NCBI GenBank assembly: GCA_035610835.1
Contig: CM069455.1
Span: 45,958,074 to 46,022,073 of the forward strand
DNA: 64,000 bases
Reading direction: 5' to 3'
DNA from: Ophiura sarsii
Taxonomy: Eukaryota; Echinodermata; Ophiuroidea; Amphilepidida; Ophiuridae
The notes under the pieces were generated by a model that was given only the letters and a program-made list of their open reading frames with translations, made no database searches and was not told where the DNA came from. Position numbers and translations under genes: made by a program. Shown here piece by piece: positions 1-12,504 of this stretch; positions within the stretch are counted from its first letter, which is position 1, and the number at the start of each line of letters is the position of its first letter.

Positions 1-2498
1 CCTTCCCTCCACCAAATCCCATCAAGATAGGCCTTACTGATCTATTTGACCCCCGATGACCCCGAAAAATTAATCAACAAAAAGAACACACCATCCCTCT
101 TCCGTCCACCAAATCCCATCAAGATAGGCCTTACTGATCTATTTGACCCCATATTTGACCCCCGATGACCCCGAAAAATTAATCAACAAAAAGAACACAC
201 CACCCCCCTTCCCTCCACCAAATCCCATCAAGATAGGCCTTACTGATCTATTTGACCCCATATTTGACCCCGAAAAATTAATCAACAAAAAGAACACACC
301 ATCCCTCTTCCGTCCACCAAATCCCATCAAGATAGGCCTTACTGATCTATTTGACCCCATATTTGACCCCAGATGACCCCGAAAAATTAATCAACAAAAA
401 GAACACACCATCCCTCTTCCGTCCACCAAATCCCATCAAGATAGGCCTTACTGATCTATTTGACCCCATATTTGACCCCCAATGACCCAGAAAAATTAAT
501 CAACAAAAAGAACACACAAGATAGGCCTTACTGATCTATTTGACCCCATATTTGACCCCAGATGACCCCGAAAAATTAATCAACAAAAAGAACACACCAT
601 CCCTCTTCCGTCCACCAAATCCCATCAAGATAGGCCTTACTGATCTATTTGACCCCATATTTGACCCCCAATGACCCAGAAAAATTAATCAACAAAAAGA
701 ACACACCATCCCTCTTCCGTCCACCAAATCCCATCAATATAGGCCTTACTGATCTATTTGACCCCATATTTGACCCCCGATGACCCCGAAAAATTAATCA
801 ACAAAAAGAACACACCACCCCCCTTCCCTCCACCAAATCCCATCAAGATAGGCCTTACTGATCTATTTGACCCCATATTTGACCCCCGATGACCCAGAAA
901 AATTAATCAACAAAAAGAACACACCACCCCTCTTCCGTCCACCAAATCCCATCAAGATAGGCCTTACTGATCTATTTGACCCCATATTTGACCCCCGATG
1001 ACCCCGAAAAAATAATCAACAAAAAGAACACCCCATCCCTCTTCCGTCCACCAAATCCCATCAAGATAGGCCTTACTGATCTATTTGACCCCATATTTGA
1101 CCCCGATGACCCCGAAAAATAAATCAACAAAAAGAACACACCATCCCTCTTACGTCCCCCAAATCCCATCAAGATAGGCCTTACTGATCTATTTGACCCC
1201 ATATTTGACCCCCGATGACCCCGAAAAATGAATCAACAAAAAGAACACACCATCCCTCTTCCGTCCACCAAATCCCATCAAGATAGGCCTTACTGATCTA
1301 TTTGACCCCATATTTGACCCCGATGACCCCGAAAAATTAATCAACAAAAAGAACACACCATCCCTCTTCCGTCCACCAAATCCCATCAAGATAATAGGCC
1401 TTACTGATCTATTTGACCCCCGATGACCCCGAAAAATTAATCAACAAAAAGAACACACCACCCCCCTTCCCTCCACCAAATCCAGGCCTTACTGATCTAT
1501 TTGACCCCATATTTGACCCCCAATGACCCCGAAAAATAATCAACAAAAAGAACACACCACCCCCCTTTCCTCCACCAAATCCCATCAAGATAGGCCTTAC
1601 TGATCTATTTGACCCCATATTTGACCCCCAATGACCCCGAAAAATTAATCAACAAAAAGAACACACCATCCCTCTTCCGTCCACCAAATCCCATCAAGAT
1701 AGGCCTTACTGATCTATTTGACCCCATATATGACCCCCGATGACCCCGAAAAATTAAGAACAAAAAGAACACACCATCCCCCTTCCTTCCACCAAATCCA
1801 ATCAAGATAGGCCTTATGGATCTTATTTGACCCCCGATGACCTTGAATGACCTCTGATGACCTTGAAAATTTATTCAGCAAAAAGAACACACCACTCCCC
1901 TTCCCTCCACCAAATCTCATCAATATAGGCCTTACTGATCTATTTGACCCCATATTTGACCCCGATGACCTCTGGTGACCTTGAAAATTTAATCAACAAA
2001 AAGAACACACCATCCCTCTTCCCTCCACCAAATCCCATCAAGATAGGCCTTACTGATCTATTTGACCCCATATTTGACCCCCGATGACCTTGAATGACCT
2101 CTGATGACCTTGAAAATTTAATCAGCAAAAAGAACACACCACCCCCTTCCCTCCACCAAATCCCATCAAGATCGGCCTTACGGATCTTATTTGACCGCAT
2201 ATTTGACCCCGATGACCTTGAATGACCTCCAATGACCTTGAAAATCTAATCAGCAAAAGAACACCCCACCCCCTTCCCTGACATCAAGTCCCATCAAGAT
2301 AGGCCTTACGGATCTCTAGATATCGCGTCACAACGCGTCTCAAAAGTTTTAAGCATATTTGACCCCGATGACCTTGTATGACCCCCGATGACCTTGAAAA
2401 ATCAATCAGCAACAGAACGCACCACCCCCCTTCCCTCCACCAAGTCCCATCACGATAGGCCTTACGGATCTCCAGATATCGCGTCACAAAGGTATTTC
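1..2498. repeat. 109-bp satellite array (about 23 units), left edge cut by the window
   Basis: The phrase AGGCCTTACTGATCTATTTG recurs with most spacings of 97-109 bases (for example at 29, 126, 235, 334 and 443). Shorter units lack 10-28 bases. Units 1 to about 16 are very similar. From 1800 the units diverge and gain extra TGACCTTGA/TGACCTCTGA stretches. The last units (2310-2498) also contain a GATATCGCGTCAC segment. Short open frames on the minus strand simply read through one or two units. 109 is not a multiple of three and no conserved protein is implied, so the array is taken as non-coding satellite. Confidence 0.95.
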
Positions 2499-2506
2499 TT
2501 AGCACA

Positions 2507-2562
2507 CGGCGGACGGCATACGGCGGACGGCATACGGCGGACGGCATACGGCGGACGCCGGA
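2507..2562. repeat. 14-bp minisatellite
   Basis: The unit CGGCGGACGGCATA is repeated about four times with almost no variation, immediately after the end of the 109-bp satellite. It is much richer in GC than the surrounding DNA. Confidence 0.9.
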
Positions 2563-3803
2563 CAGAAATAGTGATAACATAGTCTCTTTCTGATTACATC
2601 AGGCGAGACAAAAATTACACTTATACAGTATGTTGAAGAATACAACCCCATGGGCTGCTTTCCATCCAAATAGAGCTTACTTGGGCCAAAATATTGGCAA
2701 CACCGCAGACAGATAGAGAACAAGGCTAATTTGGCAGCTATCACTGAGGCGTATCTCGATAAGCGCTTACATCATACATGATTTTGTAGAGATAATGTCA
2801 TACCTTAGCTTTTCGCCTTGGCACAGTGATGACATAGCACAAGGCACTATCTCTGACAGCATCAGGAAGTTGCCTGAAATTATGGATTTTTAAAGTTCAC
2901 CTTTAAAGGAAATCAGACTTTCCAATATAACACTGGTTCCCAGAGAAAAAATTAAAAAGTCATTCAAGATAAAATGCATGATTAGAATACAATATGGATG
3001 GATTCATAAGAAGGAACAACTAGGGGGAAAACTGTAGATATGGCGATGACAAATTTTATACAAAGTTGTTTGATACCAATATGTTTTTATTTTATTTCAT
3101 TAATAAACTTGAATTTCCCTCCCTGATTTACAGATGATTTATAGTTATTGACTTGAGAAAAATCGAGAAAAATCGAGAAAAATCGAGAAAATTGACTTAT
3201 TTGAGGAAGACCTGTCTGTTAGGCCAATAAGAATTATCGCCAATCAGAAAAAGTCCATTGATTATCCTTTTCTGATGCTTACGAAACTCAATTCAGTGTT
3301 TCCCATCTCATTTTGTCAGCTCATAACGAAGCAATTATTTCATTATTCATTATTTGATCATTATTAGTTATCATTGTACATTTTTTTACATATTATACAT
3401 ACAGTGCCAAATCATGGGTTCATAGTTTGACCATCTTTAGAGATGTTTTACAACAGATTGAGAAAATAATACAATTTGTTTAATATTAAACAAATGGAAA
3501 TGTTAAATTTCTACACTTTACCAGGATTTGATGATCAGGAACTAAATGTTCATTATTTGCATGATGCTCTCTCTCTCTCTACCCCTACTGCTAAGATAGG
3601 GACAGATATTTTGACTATTGACAATATTGATAAGTCGAGGTTTAAGTGTAAATAATTTGAATTCAAATGAAAATAATGATAGTTTTGGTCATTTCTAAAA
3701 CATAACGAGGGCAGGTGACAGGAAACTCATCATTGAGATATAAGGAAGGGCCTTATATAGTTGGGGTTATAAAAGATTTCCATCATCAATTCAAAACAAC
3801 ACA
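2563..3803. other. intergenic stretch, no gene seen
   Basis: AT-rich unique-looking DNA without a credible open frame. It holds a short tandem of the 10-bp unit GAGAAAAATC at about 3154-3190 and a (CT)n run near 3570-3580. Confidence 0.6.
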
Positions 3804-4298
3804 CTTAATTTTCCAAAGAAATGACCACCAAGTCTTAATCTGAATAAGCTTCCTTTTCAAAGTGCTAATCCCCTGACATAGCCATTTGGATTACAACCAA
3901 TTGACAATTAATCTGTTTAAAAATACTGTTTTTTGTTGTTGTGATAATTGTGTTAATCTAACAGATATCCTTAATTTTCCAGAGAAATTACTACCAAGTA
4001 TTAATCTGAATAAGCTTGCTTTTCAAAGTGCTAATCCCCCGACTTAACCACTTGGATTAAAACCAATTGACAATTAATCTGTTTAAAAATACTGTTTTTG
4101 TTCTTGTGATAATTGTGTTAATCTAACAGATATCCTTAATTTTCCAGAGAAATTACTACCAAGTATTAATCTGAATAAGCTTGCTTGTCACAGTGCTAAT
4201 CCCCCGACTTAACCATTTGGATTAAAACCAATTGACAATTAATCTGTTTAAAAATACTGCGTTTTTTGTGATAATTGTGTTAATCTAACAGATATCCT
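3804..4298. repeat. three tandem copies of a 165-bp unit
   Basis: The phrase CTTAATTTTCC occurs at 3804, 3970 and 4135. Each time it is followed by the same order of blocks (CCAAGTATTAATCTGAATAAGC, given here only in part, then CCAATTGACAATTAATCTG, then GATAATTGTGTTAATC). Copies two and three are nearly identical, while the first is more diverged. Confidence 0.9.
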
Positions 4299-4789
4299 GC
4301 TTTGGTGCAAGGCAACTAAACTGTAAATTGCTTATAGAAAGAAATGAATCATTACATTTTTATATGACAGTTAGAATAGAAACCACCTACCAGTACTTTG
4401 AACAATATCGGTAGCATAGCTTTAACTACATGTCAATTCAATAAAGGTGCATGATGCCAATTTTACTGTGTTTTCTATACTAAATGAACGGACATCACCA
4501 GAAAATAATCTTATGATTTACTCATGTGGTTCTCATGATAGAAGCAAAATTCCACTTACAATTTGCCTGTTGAACAATGTATATATACATGTATATTTTG
4601 GGTGGTTAACCACTTTTGGGGAAAGCTCAGTATGGAATCATCTCTCAGGGCCAGCGTAACATTTTGTAGTGACATAAAATGGAAATTTTTGGTAAAATGG
4701 TAAATAAATGTGCGCACAAAATGCGCATCTTCTTTTCTTCATGCCCCCACCCCAAATTATGATGCTGGTGCTGCCACTGATCTTGAGCT
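4299..4789. other. intergenic stretch, no gene seen
   Basis: AT-rich DNA with no conserved motif recognised. The small open frames present have no coding character. Confidence 0.5.
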
Positions 4790-7186
4790 ATTTCTTCCTG
4801 AAGGAAGGTGAATACAGGTGAAAGCTTGAGGAGGGTAGGTTCAATATTCAAATTGACACCTGTATTGGGAGTACCTTTAGATTTCTTCCTGAAGGAAGGT
4901 GAATACAGGTGAAGGCTTGAGGAGAGTAAGGTTCAATATTCAAATTGACGCCTGCTTAAGGAGTACCTTTATATTTCTTCCTGAAGGAATGTGAATACAG
5001 GTGAAGGCTTGAGGAGAGTAAGGTTCAAGATTCAAATTGACGCCTGCATTAGGAGTACCTTTATATTTCTTCCTGAAGGAAGGTGAATACAGGTGAAGGC
5101 TTGAGGAGTGTAAGGTTCAAGATTCAAATTGACGCCTGCATAAGGAGTACCTTTATATTTCTTCCTGAAGGAATGTGAATACAGGTGAAGGCTTGAGGAG
5201 AGTAAGGTTCAAGATTCAAATTGACGCCTGCATTAGGAGTACCTTTATATTTCTTCCTGAAGGAAGGTGAATACAGGTGAAGGCTTGAGGAGAGTAAGGT
5301 TCAATATTCAAATTGACGCCTGCTTAAGGAGTACCTTTATATTTCTTCCTGAAGGAAGGTGAATACAGGTGAAGGCTTGAGGAGAGTAAGGTTCAATATT
5401 CAAATTGACGCCTGCTTAAGGAGTACCTTTATATTTCTTCCTGAAGGAAGGTGAATACAGGTGAAGGCTTGAGGAGAGAGAGTAAGGTTCAAGATTCAAA
5501 CTGACGCCTGCTTAAGGAGTACCTTTATATTTCTTCCTGAAGGAAGGTGAATACAGGTGAAGGCTTGAGGAGAGTAAGGTTCAAGATTCAAATTGACGCC
5601 TGCTTAAGGAGTACCTTTATATTTCTTCCTGAAGGAAGGTGAATACAGGTGAAGGCTTGAGGAGAGTAAGGTTCAATATTCAAATTGACGCCTGCTTAAG
5701 GAGTACCTTTATATTTCTTCCTGAAGGAAGGTGAATACAGGTGAAGGCTTGAGGAGAGTAAGGTTCAATATTCAAATTGACGCCTGCTTAAGGAGTACCT
5801 TTATATTTCTTCCTGAAGGAAGGTGAATACAGGTGAAGGCTTGAGGAGAGTAAGGTTCAATATTCAAATTGACGCCTGCATAAGGAGTACCTTTAGATTT
5901 CTTCCTGAAGGAAGGTGAATACAGATGAAGGCTTGAGGAGAGTAAGGTTCAAGATTCAAATTGACGCCTGCTTAAGGAGTACCTTTATATTTCTTCCTGA
6001 AGGAAGGTGAATACAGGTGAAGGCTTGAGGAGAGTAAGGTTCAATATTCAAATTGACGCCTGCATAAGGAGTACCTTTAGATTTCTTCCTGAAGGAAGGT
6101 GAATACAGATGAAGGCTTGAGGAGAGTAAGGTTCAAGATTCAAATTGACGCCTGCTTAAGGAGTACCTTTATATTTCTTCCTGAAGGAAGGTGAATACAG
6201 ATGAAGGCTTGAGGAGAGTAAGGTTCAAGATTCAAATTGACGCCTGCTTAAGGAGTACCTTTAGATTTCTTCCTGAAGGAAGGTGAATACAGGTGAAGGC
6301 TTGAGGAGAGTAAGGTTCAAGATTCAAATTGATACCTGCATATAGGAGTACCTTTATATTTCTTCCTGAAGGAAGGTGAATACAAGTGAAGGCTTGAGGA
6401 GAGTAAGGTTCAAGATTCAAACTGACGCCTGCTTAAGGAGTACCTTTATATTTCTTCCTGAAGGAAGGTGAATACAGGTGAAGGCTTGAGGAGAGTAAGG
6501 TTCAAGATTCAAATTGACGCCTGCTTAAGGAGTACCTTTATATTTCTTCCTGAAGGAAGGTGAATACAGGTGAAGGCTTGAGGAGAGTAAGGTTCAAGAT
6601 TCAAATTGACGCCTGCTTAAGGAGTACCTTTATATTTCTTCCTGAAGGAAGGTGAATACAGGTGAAGGCTTGAGGAGAGTAAGGTTCAAGATTCAAATTG
6701 ATGCCTGCATAAGGAGTACCTTTATATTTCTTCCTGAAGGAAGGTGAATACAGGTGAAGGCTTGAGGAGAGTAAGATTCAAGATTCAAATTGATGCCTGC
6801 ATAAGGAGTACCTTTATATTTCTTCCTGAAGGAAGGTGAATACAGGTGAAGGCTTGAGGAGAGTAAGATTCAAGATTCAAATTGACGCCTGCTTAAGGAG
6901 TACCTTTATATTTCTTCCTGAAGGAAGGTGAATACAGGTGAAGGCTTGAGGAGAGTAAGATTCAAGATTCAAATTGATGCCTGCTTAAGGAGTACCTTTA
7001 TATTTCTTCCTGAAGGAAGGTGAATACAGGTGAAGGCTTGAGGAGAGTAAGATTCAAGATTCAAATTGACGCCTGCTTAAGGAGTACCTTTATATTTCTT
7101 CCTGAAGGAAGGTGAATACAGGTGAAGGCTTGAGGAGAGTAAGGTTCAAGATTCAAATTGATGCCTACATATAGGAGTACCTTTAG
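4790..7186. repeat. 92-bp satellite, about 26 head-to-tail copies
   Basis: Each unit starts TTTCTTCCTGAAGGAAGG and continues through GGTGAATACAGGTGAAGGC, TTGAGGAGAGTAAG and CGCCTGCTTAAGGAGTACC. Start points at 4791, 4882, 4974 and 5066 show a period of 91-92 bases. Most units are nearly identical. Two common variants alternate (CAATATTC or CAAGATTC; CTGCTTAAGG or CTGCATAAGG). One unit near 5475 has an AGAG insertion. The first unit is the most diverged. Each unit has a small inverted repeat CTTCCT..AGGAAG with a two-base centre. No protein is indicated. Confidence 0.97.
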
Positions 7187-8086
7187 AACACAACCGGGAC
7201 AATATTATCAGCTGCATCTTGTAATACAAGGAAATGCATCAATATTTATTTCACCACATTTCCTACGTCTCTTTAATCCACACTATATAAAGGTAAATGC
7301 CGCCTGCTGCATCATGCATGCGATATGACATTTAAAACCACATTGTCTACAGTCTATTTCATTTCCACGTGACAGCGTTGTCAATGTGCAGTGTTCAAAT
7401 CAAGTGGTAATCTGGGCTTCCTGAAACCTAAAAATGCTGGCAGACAGCCTCAATTCCAATGCAGGTTATCCGTCAGAAGACACTACTTTTTGAATATTTG
7501 TATTGTATTTAAAAGATTGTCTGCAATTCCTCATTAAAATGTCTTTGAAAACCATTAAATCTTAGAAACTAAAACTGAGGACTAGTTTTTAAGCATACAG
7601 AAAATGTCATCATCTAGAGCTCCTTTCAAAATCATTTAATTAGTGGAGGTTTTTCAGTCCAAAACCCTACTGTGTCTTCATATACACACACAGTGTATCA
7701 TCTTCTCTATTTTAACCACACCCAATGAACATAAATAACAATGGAAGTTTTGTGATTTATTTTTCTGAAATTCTGAGAAATCGTGACTTTGGCAGACAAC
7801 CAAATAGATTGGCTGACAACCTGATGTAATAATATGGTTATTCGCTGCACAACCTAATATTAATTTCATTCACACGCGTGCCTGCCCATACCAACTCAAG
7901 GTGCAGGCACATATACACACACATAGAAAAACTAGAGATATTAACATACGTGAATGTTGCATCGGTAAAGTTACGAACATCACTTTGACCACATCGGTAT
8001 ACTGAAAGGCCCATTTTTTATTGGGGTGTAACAACCTACTCTTGAAGGCCTTATCCCCTTATAGAAAGGTATATGTTGTGATTTAA
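7187..8086. repeat. region with pieces of a dispersed repeat (also at 40100-40285)
   Basis: 7390-7505 (AAATCAAGTGGTAATC, GGGCTTCCTGAA, AAAATGCTGGC, TTTTTGAATATTTGT) and 7785-7860 (GACAACCTGATGTAATAA, TTATTCGCTGCACAACC) match the left and right parts of 40100-40285 in the same order. The 280 bases between them are an insertion or diverged sequence. No gene is seen in the interval. Confidence 0.6.
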
Positions 8087-8316
8087 ACACTTTCCACGAG
8101 GCTATTTTAGTTAGAATAACAGATTTTTCAAAACATTTCCCATTTTTCAAAGTCTATCTCAAGGATTACTGAACCAATACTAGGCATGTTTGTACTTGTT
8201 TCAATGCATGGTGATTCCAAATATGATAATGAAATTAAATAATTGTGAAATGTTTGAAACATTTTGTAACATTTTGAAATGTTGTCTGCAGAGATGCCTG
8301 TCATGTGCAAAGTGTT
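8087..8316. mobile_element. dispersed MITE-like repeat with AACACTTT ends
   Basis: The left end reads AAACACTTTCCACG and the right end CATGTGCAAAGTGTTT, an inverted repeat of about 12 bases. The interior phrase ATTACTGAACCAATACTAGG is shared with the repeats at 12710 and 41525, as is the subterminal CTGCAGA..GCCTG..ATG block. The target duplication is unclear. Confidence 0.6.
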
Positions 8317-10040
8317 TTATTTACATCTGAGTAAGGGGATCCATCACAGCGCACATCAATGGATACAATACAATACAATACAATTACAAATGAGCATTTA
8401 TAAAGCGTCTTTTCATCAAGATCAAAGCGCGTGAGAAAAGCAAACCCAATGGAACAAAAGGATAATGAACAAACAAACATCATATAAAGTACAATATGAT
8501 ACATGTTACACAACATTTGGATACAAATATGTTTTGGATCTTACAAATGCCATTTTAGTACAAAACACACTATATATATATAGAACCGAAATGATTCCAT
8601 CAGCAGGCATCACAATGACGACTGCGATATAATACAATTAATGGGCATGACCTTATCTTCACGAAGCGCTTATCTCCTATGGATCAAATCCTACAAATTC
8701 AAACCCGAAACACGGATGATTAAAAATGATCTTGTGCCGGTTACTCGATACCGGCTCTATGTTGCATACAGAGATTATAGTGAGATTTTTTAATCATGGA
8801 AAATCCGATTCATGAAAAGGGAGGAGGGACAAAAAAGGCCAGTAAGGCCACAGAAAGAAAAGAAAAACTGTTCTACGGGACTGACCAACCTCGTTTTTTC
8901 TTTTCTTTGTCAATTTCTTTTTAAGGGAATTTTTTTTATAAAAAAAAATGACAATTTTTTGATTTTTAAAAAAAAAAATGTTTTGAAAATTTCAAAAATT
9001 CACCAAAATTCCTGAAATGTTGGTTTAAAAAAAATAACGAAAACAAAACAAATTTTGGTTTAAAAAAAATAACGAAAACAAAACAAAATGCCTGACTAAC
9101 TAACCCTTCCTACCTGAGACAGGTTCATTTGCCCGTAGAACATGGTGGATTTTTTTGTGGCCTGTAACTCGTACAATGGCTTTTTTTATGACGTTATCTG
9201 ATTGGGAGTGTATTGCTCTACCGTGGAATATTAATACCATCATAATTCATAAAGCGTTAATAATATAGATTGATTCGGTCGGGGACGATATTACAGACCT
9301 GTGTATCCATTTACATGTATAAGATGGATTTCTTTTCTATAGAATTTTTATAACGGTATTCATAGCGAGTTAATATAGTGTATAATAGAGGTATCATATT
9401 AATATTAACTGTAATGACATCCTTGCTGTGAATGTGACAAATAAGGTTAGAGATAGTACTAGCTCAAGGAAGTCCGCTAGCCCCCAGGTCCCTGTAATAT
9501 TTGTCACATCAATATTCAGTATCAGAGAAAGACCATACTTTCCCTTATTACCCCTTCAAAAAGTTACACCTGCCAGATATTCCCTGTAAGATGCTTGAAA
9601 ATGAGTGAAAATTTGTAAATTTTCCTTGAATATAGATAAAGGGACACAATGTCATGTTGAATTTTTTTAATTTTAATTAATTTACTTCAGAATTCAAGAT
9701 GAACATTAAAAACTACCATTAGTGTTGTTTCTACTATAAAAAAACCCCAGCAAAACTTGACTAAAACACTGTTTTAAATATGTTGGAATACCACCCTTAA
9801 CCATGTAAAATGCTGGTTGCGGCTCTACCAGCATTTTTGAATCAACATTTTGTTGTACAAAGAGGGCTGATTTTTCTTAATCCTTATAGGTGTAAGTTCA
9901 TACATGTAATACAATTGTAAAAATATACAAATCCCAGTTTTTATCATATATTTTTGTAATTGAGGGCGCTGCCTCCACCACATCTCTTAATGCCCCTTTA
10001 ACTACATTGAAGGTTTATTAACTGTTTTATTGAATGGACA
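8317..10040. other. intergenic stretch with low-complexity DNA, no gene seen
   Basis: It contains a (TACAA)n run near 8365-8382, A-rich low-complexity DNA at 8930-9090, and a 35-bp direct duplication at 9020-9089 (TTGGTTTAAAAAAAATAACG repeated once). The phrase GAGCATTTATAAAGCG near 8393 resembles the start of dispersed repeats in other animals. No credible coding frame was found. Confidence 0.5.
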
Positions 10041-10044
10041 CGTT

Positions 10045-10220
10045 TCAAATGACTTAGAGCCGATTGGAACCATGGCTGGACAAATTCGGGAACCTAGTTC
10101 CAGAGAAATTTTGACTATGGAGGAAAATTTCAGATATAAAAATAATGAAATACTGAAAATTGAAGAGAATAATTCTTCACAAAGGGACATTTTTAAAGAT
10201 ACGTTCCTGAAAAATTTGCA
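10045..10220. repeat. dispersed repeat, copy of 34360-34515
   Basis: The blocks TTTTGACTATGGAGGAAAATTT, given in part, plus AAGGGACATTTTTAAA and GAAAAATTTGCATTTGTC occur in the same order at 34375-34515. A related diverged copy is near 39394-39565. The better-preserved copies begin CAGG(G/C)CTGGAAAAAA, which is typical of hAT-type termini. Confidence 0.5.
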
Positions 10221-10240
10221 TTTGTCTGGCTCTTATTGAA

Positions 10241-11430
10241 CGAACTATATATTATTTGGTTTTTATCTCTCCGCGTGCAAAAGTAATCTGAGTGTACGCC
10301 TGTGGTTATGGCCACACGCACACGGTATTGGTCGCACTTATGCACCTCACTTTTAAGGCCAAGGTACGTGCAATCCTCCCGATTTTAGGTGAATCACGAT
10401 AGCAACTTAATTTAGGGTTGCAAAAACTTATATCGACATTTTGCAGGTCTGCATGTAGCCTCTAAAAAAACATGGTTTGATTTCCCTTACGTTTCCAACC
10501 AACTCAAAAATTAGAGCATCAAAAGAGTAATGGGTGGTAGTTTGTTTTCTTCAAAAATGGTTTTACAATGTTCAAAATTTCAAAATCATATACAGTATAA
10601 TATTGTGTCAATGCGAAACAAGTAGTAATTTCTGTTTGTTGATACCTTTTAATTTTCTGGCCTATACTGTTCCTTCTAAGCATATTACTGAAGAAAAATC
10701 AAATTATAAAGTTCGCACACTTTCCAAATGCGCCAATGTTCGTCACGCCTACTTCCAGCAGGCAGGCGTATGTCTGCTTGATCATGTTTCGGATACACAA
10801 ACTTTATTTCCTTGGCCTAATGAATCACACACACACACACATCAATGAATGAGGCGGGTTGTAACACTCTGTCACGGTAATTAGGTCATCAGAATCATTA
10901 GTGTAGTCTCTCAGTAAGCTCTATTCTAAACAATATGTACCAGCACAAAATCAATAGCCAGTACAAATGAACAAAACACAGGATGACTGTTTAAAGGAAA
11001 TCCTTGCCATGGAATGTAAGCGCTCAGATATGTAGCAATATTATTATACAGATCACCTCCATGGGTTAACGTTTTTAAAAGTGCCGCTTTAAAGACAAAA
11101 TCAGCTTTTGAATGAGAAAAAAACCCACTTGTAAAATGGATGTCGCCATATTGATCAAAGCTATGACGAAACAGTTACAAGATTTCCACATCTGTTTCAT
11201 ATATTAATATTTTCGATTTATGCATTGAATTCCTGCGTGATTACGTGCAGCGACCAGTTGCTGATGAGGCGGTTTTAGTAACGATGATGTCACAATATTG
11301 TGTTCAATTAAACTGGTCAATATACATTAGATTTTTACTATTTTCCAACCATGAAATGCTTGGTTTCATGAATGTTACTGTTCTCCTTAAATGCCTATTG
11401 AAATTAATGCGCATCCTTGGAGATGATGTA
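10241..11430. other. intergenic stretch with repeat fragments, no gene seen
   Basis: 10265-10340 is a fragment of the family seen in full at 51555-51775 (GTGCAAAAGTAATC and GGTTATGGCCACACGC). 10720-10790 contains the CACTTTCCA/GGCAGGCGTATGTCTGC block shared with 12835, 41690 and 46300. An open frame at 10534-10848 overlaps these pieces and has no coding character. Confidence 0.5.
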
Positions 11431-11526
11431 AAGTTCGAGTAGCTCCAAATTTGCGAAGCCTCTTTATAGCAGGGAATGAATACAGACAGAGGTGTGGGCC
11501 TACATGAAGGAAATAGCACCCTGTGC

Positions 11527-11814
11527 AGGGGTAGAATTTCGCCGCGAATCCACGAATCGATTCGCGTCAAATCACTACCGCGCGAATCCAGTTGGATTCC
11601 CGCAACAACAAAAAACAGGACATTAGATGACTGGTAGTTGACCCTTAGTCAACAAACATGCCGAATTTGGAAGTTGTGCAAGCTTACAGCCTTATTCTGG
11701 ATATTATTTTAATTAATTTCGCAATAATCCATGGATTCTCAAAATTGGTGAGAATCTGGATTCTCGCAAAATCCTTCCGCGAGAATCTGTTGTTGGTTAC
11801 AAAATTCTACCCCA
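11527..11814. mobile_element. MITE with AGGGGTAGAATTTCG terminal repeats
   Basis: The left end is AGGGGTAGAATTTCG and the right end is AAATTCTACCCC. The flanks CCCTGTGC (left) and TGCTGTGC (right) agree at six of eight bases, compatible with an 8-bp duplication and a hAT-like class. Other copies are at 41836-42134 and 54642-54976. Confidence 0.75.
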
Positions 11815-11900
11815 TGCTGTGCATCATATGCATGATGTGTGCATGTGGCTGAAACCTTGTATGTGTGGCCATACTCGCGCACCTACGCTTCAATTACTTT

Positions 11901-12115
11901 CAGGCCTGGAAATAGCACCCGCCCAACACTGGTGACTTTTGCATTGGGCTGGTGAAGATGCAAAAGTACCCGACCAGCTGGCAGGTAAAATTGTTCAAAC
12001 ACACAGTATATTAGCGAGTTACACTGTCTGGTGGAATTTCTTTCTGTCGTGCATGTATTTTTGAGAGTTACCTGCCCGACTGGCTGGATGAAACAAATCT
12101 GAAGTTCCAGCCCTG
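11901..12115. mobile_element. hAT-like MITE, 215 bp
   Basis: The left end is CAGGCCTGGAAATAGCACCC and the right end is GAAGTTCCAGCCCTG, giving CAGG(C/G)CTGGAA-type terminal repeats. The flanks are ATTACTTT and ATTAATTT, an 8-bp duplication with one change. A diverged copy is at 55831-56062. Confidence 0.75.
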
Positions 12116-12504
12116 ATTAATTTTGGGCGTGGAGAGACAAAAACCAAATGTTTCTCGCCAATTTGGAACTGATTCAACTACAGATTTTTAACAATCACAA
12201 GGGAATAAAATAAAGTGTTACACAACTAACTTTAGCAAGATACATGTATTTGCCCCATTGCATGCATCTCTGAAAACAGACCTTTTTAAACGCTGAACAC
12301 TATTCATTAATTAAGCCCCGAGTAATATCAAACTAGATTCTTAGTAGTGTCGCTGAAAAGGTTGTACAAATCAGAGCAAATCATATATTTCATCATCTCT
12401 TCTAGTTTGGGAGTATCAATTTTGAAAGATGATAAAATCTTTTCTTCCGGCTGTTTCTTCAATTTCATCGGATCCTCTCCAAGAGATATATCTTTGCAAT
12501 CAGT

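Larger units (their letters stand above)
11431..12190. mobile_element. TA-type MITE of the 51555 family, split by two younger insertions
   Basis: Pieces 11431-11526, 11815-11900 and 12116-12190 follow the order of the complete element at 51555-51775 (GCTCCAAATTTGCGAAGCC, then GTGGCCATACTCGCGCACC, then CTCGCCAATTTGGAACTG). They are separated by an element at 11527-11814 and one at 11901-12115. Removing both inserts gives a near full-length element. Confidence 0.7.

Noticed and set aside
139..2580. Overlapping short open frames of 64-98 residues with shared words such as MGSNRSVRPILMGFGG
   Set aside because: They are readings of the 109-bp satellite in whichever frame is open for one or two units. 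The unit length is not a multiple of three and there is no start or splice context.
4790..7186. Regular repeats that might suggest a CRISPR array
   Set aside because: Units are contiguous and nearly identical with no unique spacers, and the DNA is animal. It is a satellite. The same holds for the hairpin array at 17290-18410.
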